A stretch of 64,000 bases of DNA from Arthrobacter sp. FW305-BF8 (GCF_021789315.1 NZ_CP084561.1:1240001-1304000), one strand, 5' to 3'. Positions 43,130-52,133 are shown, counted from the stretch's first letter. Translations and numbers: made by a program. Notes: generated by a model from the sequence alone, not told the origin.

Positions 43130-43344
43130 TGCTGCGCACACCAAGGCAAGCCACGAATACGCGCGTCCGCTCGGTCACCGCCACGACGGGCAGCCACTGT
43201 CCTGTCAGCGGCGAGTGGGCACCGGTCGGCGCGCAGGACACTGTCTGCCGGGTGCTGGAGGGAAGCATGATGCCGGCCTTCCGGAATCGGGCAGCGGAAT
43301 GGGAACTGATCGAGGGCCTGCAGCGCCGTGACGTACATTCCTGA
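43129..43344 (+). CDS. Small hypothetical protein with CPVSGEW motif, coupled to idnD
   Basis: 71 residues. The start overlaps the idnD stop as TGATG, implying coupled translation. The pattern GSHCPVSGEWAPVG (Cys24, Trp30) ... CRVLEGSMMPAF ... AAEWELIEG resembles small proteins with a CPxSGxW ... G..MP ... W signature, some of them neighbours of polymorphic toxins; I cannot assign a function. The stop overlaps the next gene by 17 bases. Confidence 0.65.
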   Translation: MLRTPRQATNTRVRSVTATTGSHCPVSGEWAPVGAQDTVCRVLEGSMMPAFRNRAAEWELIEGLQRRDVHS

Positions 43345-43840
43345 TGCCCGGCCGCGGCGGCGCATCGCTCCGCCGCGCCCAGCGGGTGGAAACCCCGAGC
43401 TGGAGGGCCGGCTGGCCCAGGTAAAAGCGGCCAGGGCACACCGTCAAAGCCGCATCCGAGCACTCCTGAGCCGGCGGAACGAGGCCGTGGCGGCAGCGGT
43501 GGCGGCCGGCGTGTCGGCGGCGGCCGTCGCCGCCGCAACCGGCCTGAAGATCACCGAAGTGAAGAAAACAGGCAAGGCCTTTGCCGAGTCCTACGTCCCG
43601 GACCTCTCACGTGAGCAGCATGTTGCCGGGTTGGTGGCCCTGGCGGAGCAGCTGCAGGCGGTGATCGAGGAGAAGGAAAGCGCCGAGCGGCAGTTGCGGG
43701 GCGACGTCGTGGATGTCCTGCGCAGCGGGGAGATGGACGTCTTCCGGATCGCCGCGCTGACGGCCGTCACGGCCGACAGGCTGCGTGAACTCACGCGCGG
43801 AACGGGCCTGCGGGCAGAAGCGTTCCGGCTGGGATCCTAA
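43328..43840 (+). CDS. Hypothetical helical protein, possible HTH
   Basis: 170 residues from GTG 43328, overlapping the previous gene by 17 bases. A basic N-terminus precedes helical segments. NEAVAAAVAAGVSAAAVAAATGLKITEVKKTGKAF looks helix-turn-helix-like, and a similar pattern returns near the end (MDVFRIAALTAVTADRLRELTRG), hinting at an internal duplication. It may be a small DNA-binding protein. Not recognised. Confidence 0.68.
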   Translation: MTYIPDARPRRRIAPPRPAGGNPELEGRLAQVKAARAHRQSRIRALLSRRNEAVAAAVAAGVSAAAVAAATGLKITEVKKTGKAFAESYVPDLSREQHVAGLVALAEQLQAVIEEKESAERQLRGDVVDVLRSGEMDVFRIAALTAVTADRLRELTRGTGLRAEAFRLGS

Positions 43841-43867
43841 CGGACCGCTTTGCCTGGATCGGCCAGG

Positions 43868-44524
43868 CTAGGCGGTCTTGTTTGAGGCGTCTGAGATGGA
43901 GCTGTCGGCGTCTGCGTCAGCGCTGTCCTTCGAGCTGGCGGCGGGGCGGGAGCGGTCCTCGTTCCAGCCGGCCATGGCACCCTTCAGCGCGGCGATGAGC
44001 CGGACGGTGGCCTGGTCTTTGCTCAGCCCCACGGTCTGGATCAGGTCGAGGATCTCGCGGGGGTCGAAGAGGATGTTCCACAGGAACATCGCCTCGTCGC
44101 CCAGCGGTTCGAGGCCGAGTTCGTCGCACGCTTCCCGCAACGGCCGCTCCAATGCCTCCGCCTGGACGGTCAGGTAGTAGGCACCCTTGCGCAAGCGGGC
44201 GAGGTACCCCTCCCCGGAGCGGGTGTACAGCATCGCTCCGCCGTGCCGGGTGACAAGATCCACCCACTTGCGGCTGACATCCTCCAGAAGTTCAAGCCCT
44301 GTTGATTCCTGCTTCAGGCTGAAATCGCGCAGCTTTTCGCCCACGCCGAAGCGGTACTCGGCCAGGACGTCCTCCACCGAGGCAAAGTGCCGGTAGGCCG
44401 TCGCCGTGGAAATCTCGGCGTGCTTGGCGATGTCTGACATGTTGATCGGACCCCGCCGGGCTGCGAACAGATGGCCGGCAGCCCTGACCAGCTGTCGGCG
44501 GTTGCGCTGTGTGTCACTACGCAT
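43868..44524 (-). CDS. TetR family regulator, copy 1
   Basis: 218 residues. N-terminal TetR helix-turn-helix (INMSDIAKHAEISTATAYRHFASVEDVLAEYRF); the ligand domain includes YTRSGEGYLARLRKGAYYLTVQAEALERPLREACDELG and LWNILFDPREILDLI. It is clearly paralogous to the next upstream gene across its whole length and is the last gene of the minus-strand cluster. Probable regulator of that cluster through the ATGAGAAA palindromes. Confidence 0.92.
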   Translation of the reverse strand: MRSDTQRNRRQLVRAAGHLFAARRGPINMSDIAKHAEISTATAYRHFASVEDVLAEYRFGVGEKLRDFSLKQESTGLELLEDVSRKWVDLVTRHGGAMLYTRSGEGYLARLRKGAYYLTVQAEALERPLREACDELGLEPLGDEAMFLWNILFDPREILDLIQTVGLSKDQATVRLIAALKGAMAGWNEDRSRPAASSKDSADADADSSISDASNKTA

Positions 44525-44552
44525 TGATCGGCACCCTTTCGTTACTACCCAC

Positions 44553-45161
44553 CTAGCTTAGGTCCTGGGCCGGCATCCACCCGCGCAGTGCGGCCGTGAA
44601 GGTCCGCACCAGGCGGTCGGAGACTTGTTCGGGCGTGAGGTCCATGCTGTGGATGAGATCGAAAATCTCGCGGGGGTCGAAGAAGACGTTCCACAGGAAC
44701 AAGGCTGTCTCGTCCTGCTGCATGGTGCCCAGCTCCCGGGTGACCTCCTCGAGCGGACGCCTCAGCGCCTCCGTCTGCACGGTCAGGTAATACGCACCCT
44801 GGCGCACGCGGGCCAAATAGCCCTCCGCCGAACGTGTGTGGATCATCGACCCGCCGTGCTGGACCACCAGCTGGACCCACTTCCGGCAGACCGCATCCAG
44901 CAGCTCCTGCCCGCGCGTTTCCTGCGCCAGGCTGAACTCCAGCAGCTCGCGGCCAACCTGGAAACGGTAGGCCGCGAGCACCTCATCCACTGAGGCGAAA
45001 TGCCGGTACGCGGTGGCGGTCGAGATGCCCGCGCTGGCCGCAACTTCGGCCATCGAGGCCGCCGTTCCGGCCCCGAAAAGAGTTCCTGCGGCGCTGATCA
45101 GGAGGGACCTGCTGCGCTGCGTGTCCGTGCGCAGGCCGGATGCCGGGTCTGTCAGCTCCAT
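44553..45161 (-). CDS. TetR family regulator, copy 2
   Basis: 202 residues, a tandem paralogue of copy 1: same recognition helix (GISTATAYRHFASVDEVLAAYRF) and the same ligand-domain blocks (HTRSAEGYLARVRQGAYYLTVQTEALRRPLEEV, LWNVFFDPREIFDLI). The near-identical recognition helices suggest the two bind the same operator, possibly with different ligands or as heterodimers. It lies 5 bases after the aminotransferase gene. Confidence 0.92.
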   Translation of the reverse strand: MELTDPASGLRTDTQRSRSLLISAAGTLFGAGTAASMAEVAASAGISTATAYRHFASVDEVLAAYRFQVGRELLEFSLAQETRGQELLDAVCRKWVQLVVQHGGSMIHTRSAEGYLARVRQGAYYLTVQTEALRRPLEEVTRELGTMQQDETALFLWNVFFDPREIFDLIHSMDLTPEQVSDRLVRTFTAALRGWMPAQDLS

Positions 45162-45166
45162 GGTCG

Positions 45167-46336
45167 CTACCGAAGGGCTGCCAGGCCGGCGGCAATGCGC
45201 TCGACACCGGCGGTGATGGCCTCGGCGCTGGCCGCGTAGGAGAGGCGGAGGTGGAATTCGCCGTTCCGGCCGAATTCACTGCCGGGCCGGACCGCGACGC
45301 CGAAGTCGCGGAGGTGCGCCACCATCTGTGCTGCCGGCAGGTCGACGTCGTACTTGGGGAAGAGATAAAAGGCGCCTTCCGGGGAACTGACGGTGAGCCC
45401 GGGGATGCTGGCCAGCCCGCTGGCCATGAGTTCGCGGCGCTGGGCGTAGGAGGCGTGCATGCGCTCGATGTCGGGGCCGCACGTCTTGAGGGCGGTCAGC
45501 GCGGCGAGCTGGACGGCGGTGTTCATGGAGCCGTTGAAGGTGTTGTGGACCCGGGCCGCGGAGGCGATGACCGACGGCGGACCCCACAGGTAACCGACGC
45601 GCCAGCCCGTCATGGCGTAGCTCTTGGAGAAGGTCTGGCAGTAGATGGTCCGGCCTTTGAGGCCTTCGATTTCGAGGGCGGAGACGAAGGGCTCCGGGGT
45701 GTAGACGAGGTCGCTGTAGGCCTCGTCGGAAAGCACCAGGGTGTCGGTGCCGGCCGCCATGTCCGCCAGGGCTTCGAGCTCCCGGCGGCTGTGGACGATG
45801 CCGGTGGGGTTGGAGGGGTTGCAGAAGACGAACAGCTTGGCACCTTCGAGTGCCGTGGCCAGTGCCTCGAGGTCCCAGTGCAGGTCCTCCGCGAGCGGCA
45901 CCGGGACGACCGTGCCGCCGGCCATGCTGACGAGGTCCGCGTACAGGGAGTAGGTGGGATCCGGGATGACCACTTTGTCCCCGGGGTTGACGATTCCGAG
46001 GATGGCTGCGGAGAGGCCGGCGGTGCCGCCCTGGGTGATCAGCACGTCGCTTGGGCTGGCCACTTCGCCGAGGAGCCGGCCGATACGGGCGGCCAGCTCC
46101 TCGCGAAGCACCTGCTCGCCAAGCAACGGCGAGTAGTGGGTGTGGCCCTCTTCCAGGGCTTTGGCCGCCGCGGCGCGGACCTGGGCGGGTGTATCGAAGT
46201 CAGGCTCGCCCATGGCCAGGGACACGAGGTCGCCCTTGGACTGGGGCTGCTGGACACGGAGGGAGGTGCGCTGCACGCGCAGCACGGCCTCCGAGGGCTG
46301 GAAGTTGGTGGCGAGGGTGGCTGGTTCAAGAGTCAT
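45167..46336 (-). CDS. PLP-dependent aminotransferase, class I/II
   Basis: 389 residues with fold type I features: SLAMGEPDFDTPAQV, ITQGGTAGLSAAI, FCNPSNPTGIVHSR, LSDEAYSDLVY and the PLP lysine Lys238 in QTFSKSYAMTGWRVGY; the substrate Arg lies in HLRLSYA. It transfers an amino group from an amino acid to a 2-oxo acid. In this cluster it could act on the amino acid released by 5-oxoprolinase. The ATG at 46336 excludes an unconserved upstream extension. Confidence 0.9.
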   Translation of the reverse strand: MTLEPATLATNFQPSEAVLRVQRTSLRVQQPQSKGDLVSLAMGEPDFDTPAQVRAAAAKALEEGHTHYSPLLGEQVLREELAARIGRLLGEVASPSDVLITQGGTAGLSAAILGIVNPGDKVVIPDPTYSLYADLVSMAGGTVVPVPLAEDLHWDLEALATALEGAKLFVFCNPSNPTGIVHSRRELEALADMAAGTDTLVLSDEAYSDLVYTPEPFVSALEIEGLKGRTIYCQTFSKSYAMTGWRVGYLWGPPSVIASAARVHNTFNGSMNTAVQLAALTALKTCGPDIERMHASYAQRRELMASGLASIPGLTVSSPEGAFYLFPKYDVDLPAAQMVAHLRDFGVAVRPGSEFGRNGEFHLRLSYAASAEAITAGVERIAAGLAALR

Positions 46337-46434
46337 GGTGGTCCTGTTTCGGATCGGATGGAGCGGGGGATGGCTGGCTGGGGCGACGGCGACAGTGGAG
46401 GCGCCGGCCGACGCAGCGTGCGGACGGCGGCGTT

Positions 46435-47232
46435 TCATTGCTGGGGAACTTCCTCTGCGGGAGCACCGGTCCACCGGCTGATTTCAATGTCGCCCGAGGT
46501 GTCCCGCTGTACGGTCGGCGCGATCACGAGCTCCTGGACCACCGTCCGCTGCGGCAGTGTGGCCACCAGGTGGATGGCCCGGGCGACGTCGTCGGGCTGG
46601 ACCATCGCTTCGCGTTCCTCCTGCCGGGGCGGGCGGGCCCTGTTGTCCAGGATGGGCGTTGCGGTTTCGCCGGGCAGGATGGTGACTGCGCGCAGGCCCT
46701 CGTTGCGGAAGGTGTTGTGAAGGTACGTCATGAAGTTCCGGACCGCGGCTTTCGCGGCACCGTAGGCGGCGCCGCCGAGGAGGTTGGGGTTGACGGCGGC
46801 AAGGGAGGAGACCGTGATGATGGTGCCGGTCTTCCGGGCCAGCATGTCCGGCAGGACGGCCTGGGTGAGGAGGTAGACGGCGTTCAGGTTCACGTCCAGG
46901 ACGTCGTTCCATTCGTCCTGGCTGATCCAGCGCACATTGAGGACCTTGCTGGCGCTGCCGGCGTTGTTCACCAGGATGTCCACCGGCCCCAGAGTCTCGC
47001 TGACCCACTCGACCAGGGCGTCGACGTCGTCCTTTGAGCAGATGTCCGCGGCCCGGGACACGGCCCGGCCGCCCTCGGCGGTGATGGCGGAGGCGACTTC
47101 ATCCAGCACCTCGCCGCGGCGTCCCACCAGCACGACGCTGGCGCCCTCGGCGGCGAGCTGGGCAGCGGTGGAGCGGCCCATGCCGGTGCCTGCGCCGGTG
47201 ATGATGGCAACCTTGCCTTCAAGAAGTCCCAA
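46435..47232 (-). CDS. SDR family oxidoreductase
   Basis: 265 residues. TGAGTGMG at 12-19, NNAGSA, then catalytic Ser (VSSLAA) and YGAAKAAV. The C-terminal region differs from common 3-oxoacyl reductases (RPPRQEEREAMVQPDDVARAIHLVATLPQRTVVQELVIAPTVQ), like the YdfG/serine-hydroxyacid dehydrogenase group. First gene of a sub-operon with the aminotransferase and both TetR genes; an operator-like palindrome stands 38 bases upstream. Confidence 0.9.
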   Translation of the reverse strand: MGLLEGKVAIITGAGTGMGRSTAAQLAAEGASVVLVGRRGEVLDEVASAITAEGGRAVSRAADICSKDDVDALVEWVSETLGPVDILVNNAGSASKVLNVRWISQDEWNDVLDVNLNAVYLLTQAVLPDMLARKTGTIITVSSLAAVNPNLLGGAAYGAAKAAVRNFMTYLHNTFRNEGLRAVTILPGETATPILDNRARPPRQEEREAMVQPDDVARAIHLVATLPQRTVVQELVIAPTVQRDTSGDIEISRWTGAPAEEVPQQ

Positions 47233-47269
47233 TGTACCGCTCCTAATTGCAGTGAGATTTGCATTGCAT

Positions 47270-47287
47270 ATGAGAAAAGTTTCTCAT
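47270..47287. promoter_or_regulatory. 18-bp palindrome O1, candidate TetR operator
   Basis: ATGAGAAA-AG-TTTCTCAT, perfect 8-bp arms, in the gap between pxpC and the SDR gene. Two relatives occur upstream of the RraA-like gene. It would control the SDR-aminotransferase-TetR-TetR unit. Confidence 0.72.
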
Positions 47288-47323
47288 CTTTAATCCGGCC
47301 GGGTCAAGCACCGGTTTGGTAAT

Positions 47324-48352
47324 TCAGGCAGCTGCCGGACTCGGAGCCAGCGCGGAGGCATGCGGCAGACGCACGGCGGCGAACAGGCTGGCGACGCGCT
47401 CCTCGAGCACGCTGAGCAGCCGCTGTTCCTCGCGGTAGCGCTCCACGGCCTGGCCGCTCGTCACCCAGTTGAAGGTCATCTTCTGGCCCGGGCGTGCCTG
47501 GCCCAGCATGGGCAGGGAGGCCTTGGTGGCGAAGGCGACGATGGGGTAGCCGGCAGTCAGTGTCCGGTACCGGCCCAGGATGATGAGCTCGTCGCCGTGC
47601 GGGATCTCAAAAGCGCCGATCGGAACACCGTGGGACACGATCTCGCCGAGGCCCTCGGGGTGGACCACCGGGCCGTCCAGGCGGAGGCCCACGTGGTTCG
47701 ACTTCGCGGTGACGGTGTAGGCGCGCGAGGACAGCAGCTCTTTGATGCCGGGCGCGGCGTGGGTCTCCGGGCCCTCCACGATGTCGATGCGCCAGGTGCC
47801 AGGGCTGAAGGACGGGACGGGCACCGGGAGCCGGAACAGGGGCTGGGAGAGGTAGGGGTGTTCGAAGCCCGCGTAGCTGGTGCTGAGCCGGAGGTCCTGC
47901 CCCGCGCCGATCTGCTGCGGGAAGCCCATGCGTGCTTCCGGTGCGGCGCTGCCCATGAAAAGGTCAGTCGCGAGCGTGCCGCTGAATGCGAGGTAGTTGC
48001 GCATGCCGCCCCGTGCGTTGGCGATCACCACGCGGGCGCCGGCCGGGATGCAGACGGGCTCCCACATCGCTGCGGTCTCGCCATTGACCGTCAGATCCGC
48101 AGGGGCGCCCGTGACGGCGATCAGCACCGGGGAATCGGGAGTGAAGCTGAACCGGCCGCCCATGATTTCGATGCACGTGGCGGAGCGGAGGTTGCCCACC
48201 AGGATATTGGCCACCGAGGCCGAATGCTGGTCGGCTGCGCCGCCGCACGGCACGCCCATGTACTCGGAGTGTTCCCGGCCCAGGTCCTGGAACGTGGAGA
48301 GCCAGCCGGCTTCGCGGATCTTCAGCCCGACGGTCAGTTCAGCGGTCCGCAT
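47324..48352 (-). CDS. pxpC: 5-oxoprolinase subunit C (biotin-dependent carboxyltransferase family, KipA)
   Basis: 342 residues matching the KipA/allophanate hydrolase subunit 2 fold: AGWLSTFQDLGREHSEYMGVPCGGAADQHSA, LVGNLRSATCIEI, RLDGPVVHPEGLGEIVSHGVPIGAFEIP and LTAGYPIVAFATKASLPMLGQARPGQKM. With PxpA and PxpB it forms the prokaryotic ATP-dependent 5-oxoprolinase. It overlaps pxpB by 14 bases. The C-terminal 30 residues are an unconserved tail. Confidence 0.92.
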   Translation of the reverse strand: MRTAELTVGLKIREAGWLSTFQDLGREHSEYMGVPCGGAADQHSASVANILVGNLRSATCIEIMGGRFSFTPDSPVLIAVTGAPADLTVNGETAAMWEPVCIPAGARVVIANARGGMRNYLAFSGTLATDLFMGSAAPEARMGFPQQIGAGQDLRLSTSYAGFEHPYLSQPLFRLPVPVPSFSPGTWRIDIVEGPETHAAPGIKELLSSRAYTVTAKSNHVGLRLDGPVVHPEGLGEIVSHGVPIGAFEIPHGDELIILGRYRTLTAGYPIVAFATKASLPMLGQARPGQKMTFNWVTSGQAVERYREEQRLLSVLEERVASLFAAVRLPHASALAPSPAAA

Positions 48353-49160
48353 CGGTGGTCCCTCCGGCAGTTGCTGCCGCCGGAGCGGCGGGCGCGGCTG
48401 GTGCTGAAGCCGGCCGGAGGAACTGGCCTTCCAGCGCTTCCCATTCGTTCTCCGGAATGACCCGGAATCGCACGCGGTCGCCGGGGGTGTAGGACGTGGC
48501 CGGGTCCTCCCGGATGTCGCACACGGTCAGCGGTGTGCGGCCGATGACTTTCCAGCCACTCGGGCCCGGGAAGGGCTGGATGATGGCGCTGGTACCGGCC
48601 ACCATCACCGATCCGGGGTCCACATTGGTGCGGGGTTCCCGGCAGCGGCTGACCTGGCCGGGGAACGGGATGGTGCCCATCATGGGTGCCATCGCGGAGG
48701 CCAGCAGGTTGATGGACAGCTCCGAGTTCTGCAGGATGTCCAGCACAGCTTCCGGGCTGATGCCCAGCTCCGCCGCGACCTCGGGAAGGTCGGGGGAGAA
48801 GGCGTCGCTGACCACCACCGGGATCACGAACAGCTCGGCCGCGCGCCCGGCGTCGGCAGCAGCAAGACCGCCGGCCGGACCAGTGCCTGCCGCGGCCAGC
48901 CGGATGGTCTGGGCGATTTGGGCGTGGCTGACTGCAAGGCAGTCGAACTCCACCAGCACCGAATCCACGCCGGCCACCACGTCGAGGAGCCCGTGCGGCT
49001 GCAGGTTGAACACCAGCTCACGGAGCCTGCGGCTTCCGGCCTGGCGCTCTTCGGCGGTGCCCTCCGAAGCCTTCAGCATCAGGGCCGAGTCCCCGAAGGG
49101 CGTCGCCTCGATCTCCAAGGGCGTTTGCGTCGGCGGTCCTGGCGCTGGCTGGATGCTCAT
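48339..49160 (-). CDS. pxpB: 5-oxoprolinase subunit B (KipI family)
   Basis: 273 residues. KipI/allophanate hydrolase subunit 1 blocks: ATPFGDSALMLK, VVAGVDSVLVEFD, IPVVVSDAFSPDLPEVAAELG, MMGTIPFPGQVSRCREPRTNVDPGSVMVAG and PGPSGWKVIGRTPL. The usual YxxGFxPGFAYL loop is altered (APMMGTIPFPGQV). Partner of PxpC in ATP-dependent opening of 5-oxoproline. The last 30 residues are Ala/Pro-rich. Confidence 0.9.
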   Translation of the reverse strand: MSIQPAPGPPTQTPLEIEATPFGDSALMLKASEGTAEERQAGSRRLRELVFNLQPHGLLDVVAGVDSVLVEFDCLAVSHAQIAQTIRLAAAGTGPAGGLAAADAGRAAELFVIPVVVSDAFSPDLPEVAAELGISPEAVLDILQNSELSINLLASAMAPMMGTIPFPGQVSRCREPRTNVDPGSVMVAGTSAIIQPFPGPSGWKVIGRTPLTVCDIREDPATSYTPGDRVRFRVIPENEWEALEGQFLRPASAPAAPAAPAAATAGGTTDADR

Positions 49161-49201
49161 GGTTCCTAGGTTCTGGGAGGAGGGTTGTCAGGCAACAAAA
49201 A

Positions 49202-50005
49202 TCAGGCCGCGGCCCGGCGGGCCTTCTCGGCCAGGACGTCCTGCAGGCCGGTGGCCTTGATGCCCGCCTTGTCCAGGGCGGCACGGAGTGAGGTGCCGTT
49301 CTCCAGGACCTGCGGGTGGTCGCCGTGGAGGAGGACCACGTCGGCGTCGTGCCCAAGCGGGACCACCTTGCCGGTGACGGCGCGGACGGTGCCTTCGGTG
49401 ACCACCTGGACCACGCGGCGGCCGATCTCCTCGGGGTCGTGCAGGAGTGCGCCCTCGGTGTTGCGGGAGACGGGCATGCCGTCCTCGCCGTAGCCGCGGT
49501 CGGCCAGGAACACGTAGCCCACCTCAAGGCCGCGCTTGCGGGACTCATCAGCGAGCAGGCCGTTCTGGCAGATCACGATGTAGGAGGGGTCGTAGGCCTT
49601 GATGGCGTCGGTGATGGCGCGGGCGTGCTTGGCGTCCGTCTGGGCGATGCTGCCCATCCGGCCGTGCGGGGCCACATGGCTGATCTTGCCGCCGTGGATG
49701 CGGGCGAAGGCGTCCAGTGCGCCGATCTGGTAGAGCACGTCGGTGCGGATTTCCTCTTCGCTGGCCTCGATCAGGCGGCGGCCGAAGCCCACCAGGTCCG
49801 GGTAGCCAGGGTGCGCGCCGAGCTCAATGCCGCGCTCCACGCAGGACTTCACGGTGGCGTCCATGACGCGCGGGTCGCCGGCGTGGAAGCCGCAGGCGAT
49901 GTTCGAGGCGGTAACCAGGCCCAGGAGGGCGTCGTCGTCGCCGATGGTGTAGTTGCCGTAGCTTTCGCCGAGGTCTGCGACGACGGCGACTGAATTGATG
50001 CTCAA
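49202..50005 (-). CDS. pxpA: 5-oxoprolinase subunit A (LamB/YcsF family)
   Basis: 267 residues with the LamB/YcsF signature: VADLGESYGNYTIGDDDALLGLVTASNIACGFHAGDP, GIELGAHPGYPDLVGFGRR and HVAPHGRMG (family: VKPHGALY, here changed to APHGRMG). The third 5-oxoprolinase component. The TTG at 50005 is preferred because GGGAG lies 8 bases upstream. It lies 97 bases downstream of the MHS transporter gene and 41 upstream of pxpB. The substituted signature residues hint at an altered substrate. Confidence 0.9.
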   Translation of the reverse strand: MSINSVAVVADLGESYGNYTIGDDDALLGLVTASNIACGFHAGDPRVMDATVKSCVERGIELGAHPGYPDLVGFGRRLIEASEEEIRTDVLYQIGALDAFARIHGGKISHVAPHGRMGSIAQTDAKHARAITDAIKAYDPSYIVICQNGLLADESRKRGLEVGYVFLADRGYGEDGMPVSRNTEGALLHDPEEIGRRVVQVVTEGTVRAVTGKVVPLGHDADVVLLHGDHPQVLENGTSLRAALDKAGIKATGLQDVLAEKARRAAA

Positions 50006-50102
50006 GGTGACTCTCCCAGTGGTTCTGTTGTGGTGCCTAATGGTCCAACGACGGCGGGTGGCGGGCAATGGTGGCCGGCCACCCGCCGTCGTCGGGGTTT
50101 GG

Positions 50103-51452
50103 TTAGTGGGTCTGCAGCGGCTGTCCCTTGGTTTCCTTCAGGAAGTAGACGGAGACCAGGGTGATTATGGCGGTGCCGATGGAGGCGTAGGCGGGGACCA
50201 TGCTGTTCCCGGTGGCCTTGATGATCTCGGTCATGACCAGCGGGGCGCTGCCGCCGAAGATGATGGTGCTGATGCTGAACCCGATGCTGTAGGCGCTATA
50301 GCGGACCGTGGTGGGGAACATTTCAGTCAGGACGGTGTGGACCACGGCGGCGTGTCCGGAGAAGGCGATGGCCATGACCACGGTGGCGACGCACGCCAGG
50401 ACCATGTTGCCGGTGGTGATCATGGCGAACATCGGGTAGGACACCACGGCCATGAGGACGGCGGAGAGGGCGAGCACGGGCTTGCGGCCGATGCGGTCGG
50501 AGAGGCGGGCCATGAGCGGGATGGAGATGATGATGGCCACCAGGGAGAAGGCGGTGACGGTCAGGGCCTGGACCATGGTGAAGTTGTTGCCGGTGCCCAG
50601 CTGGGTCTTCAGGTAGGTGGGCATGTAGGCGAAGAGCAGGTAGTAGCCGGGGCCGTTCAGTGCCGGGAGGAAGATGGTCAGCGCGATGGCCTTCAGGTGG
50701 CGCTTTGAGGTCAGGGCTGCCCGCAGCGGGTTGCGCTCCACTTCGTTGCGCTCACGCAGTGCCGCGAAGTGCGGGGTGTCCTCCATCTTGGAGCGGATGT
50801 AGTAGCCCACGTATCCCAGCGGCAGGGCGAACAGGAACGGGACGCGCCAGGCCCAGGATTCCATGGTGGCGTCGCCGAGGGTGGTGATGAGTGTGGCGGA
50901 CAGTGCGCTGCCGAAGAGGAGGGCGCAGAAGGATCCGACGGCGATGAAGCTCATGTTGTAGTTGCGGTGCCGGTTGTGGGCGTATTCGCCCACGAAGGCC
51001 ATGGCGCCGGCCACTTCGCCGCCGGCGGAGAAGCCCTGCAGGATGCGGAAGAGGATCAGCAGGGCCGGCGCGGCCCAGCCAATGACGGACGACGACGGGA
51101 TGAGGCCGATGCAGGCCGTGGCGCCGGAGATGAGCAGGAGGAGCACGGCGAGCAGGTTCTTGCGTCCCAGCCGGTCGCCCAGGTAGCCGCAGATCACGCT
51201 GCCGAAGGGGCGGGCCAGGAAGCTCACCAGGAAGCCGACGTTGGTCAGCAGCAGGGAGCCGAGATCCTTCGATCCCATGATGTTGATGGCCAGGTAGGTG
51301 GTCAGGAGGCCGTAGATGCCGTAGTCGTACCACTCCACGAAGGAGCCCATGGTGCCGGCGAAGGTCGCCTTGCGCACCATCTTGCCGTCGGCTGCGACGA
51401 CCTGTACTTGAGCCGTATTAAGATCCACTGATTCCGTCGATGAATTAGTCAT
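50103..51452 (-). CDS. MFS transporter, metabolite:H+ symporter (MHS) type
   Basis: 449 residues, about 12 helices. MHS motifs: GTMGSFVEWYDYGIYG, GYLGDRLGRKNLL, LQGFSAGGEVAGAMAFVGEYA, ARLSDRIGRKPVL. By position it most likely imports the substrate of the oxoprolinase/aminotransferase/aldolase cluster. It lies 48 bases downstream of the RraA-like gene. Confidence 0.92.
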   Translation of the reverse strand: MTNSSTESVDLNTAQVQVVAADGKMVRKATFAGTMGSFVEWYDYGIYGLLTTYLAINIMGSKDLGSLLLTNVGFLVSFLARPFGSVICGYLGDRLGRKNLLAVLLLLISGATACIGLIPSSSVIGWAAPALLILFRILQGFSAGGEVAGAMAFVGEYAHNRHRNYNMSFIAVGSFCALLFGSALSATLITTLGDATMESWAWRVPFLFALPLGYVGYYIRSKMEDTPHFAALRERNEVERNPLRAALTSKRHLKAIALTIFLPALNGPGYYLLFAYMPTYLKTQLGTGNNFTMVQALTVTAFSLVAIIISIPLMARLSDRIGRKPVLALSAVLMAVVSYPMFAMITTGNMVLACVATVVMAIAFSGHAAVVHTVLTEMFPTTVRYSAYSIGFSISTIIFGGSAPLVMTEIIKATGNSMVPAYASIGTAIITLVSVYFLKETKGQPLQTH

Positions 51453-51500
51453 TGGAGTTCTCTCAGTCTATGAGGGTCCCTGTTGCGGGAGAAGCTTGGA

Positions 51501-52133
51501 TTAGCTGTATTCGCGGGTGACTTCGGCCGTCATTTCGGCCTCGTGCGCGGCGACTTCCATAACGCGTTCCAGGATTTCCGCGGCGCGGGCCTGGGGGATG
51601 ATGACGACGCCGTCGTCGTCGGCGGCGACGATGTCGCCGGGGGAGCAGACGATGCCGCCGATGGCCACCGGTTCGCCGATGACACCGGGGCCGTTCTTGA
51701 ACGGACCTGCGGGGGTGGTGCCCCGGGCGAAGACCGGGAACTTGATTTCGGTGATGGTGGCGCGGTCCCGGATGTAGCCGTCGATGACGGCGCCGGTGGC
51801 GCCGGCCGCCTCGAAGCGCTGGGACAGCTGTTCGCCCACCAGTGCGCGGTGCTCGTGGCCGAAGCCGTTGATCACCACCACGTCGCCGGGCTCGATGTAG
51901 TTCAGTGCCTCGATGACGGCCGCGTTGTCGCCGGCCGCACCCAGGACGGTGAGTGCCGTGCCGACGCAGTGCGCGCCGGCCCAGACGGGGTTGATGTTGC
52001 CGTCCACCAGGCCCAGCCGCTCCATTGCGTCGCCGATGTTGGCCACCGGGAACTTCTCGAATGCATTGACCAGTTCCCGGGACGGGCGGGTCCACTGTGC
52101 GGTGCGGACAGTGAGTTCGAGCGTTGTTGCCAT
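51501..52133 (-). CDS. RraA-like / HMG-type aldolase family protein
   Basis: 210 residues. RraA/dimethylmenaquinone methyltransferase-like fold: FPVANIGDAMERLGLVDG, GTALTVLGAAGDNAAVIEALNYIEPGDVVVINGFGHEHRALVGE, GAVIDGYIRDRATI (the Arg-Asp of class II pyruvate aldolases) and VCSPGDIVAADDDGVVIIP. Catabolic members split 4-hydroxy-2-oxo acids or decarboxylate oxaloacetate using a divalent metal. First gene of the minus-strand catabolic operon. Confidence 0.9.
   Translation of the reverse strand: MATTLELTVRTAQWTRPSRELVNAFEKFPVANIGDAMERLGLVDGNINPVWAGAHCVGTALTVLGAAGDNAAVIEALNYIEPGDVVVINGFGHEHRALVGEQLSQRFEAAGATGAVIDGYIRDRATITEIKFPVFARGTTPAGPFKNGPGVIGEPVAIGGIVCSPGDIVAADDDGVVIIPQARAAEILERVMEVAAHEAEMTAEVTREYS

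Noticed and set aside
45140..47037. Long plus-strand frames opposite the aminotransferase and SDR genes
   Set aside because: Gly/Val/His-rich antisense frames produced by high GC at third codon positions; no recognisable domains.
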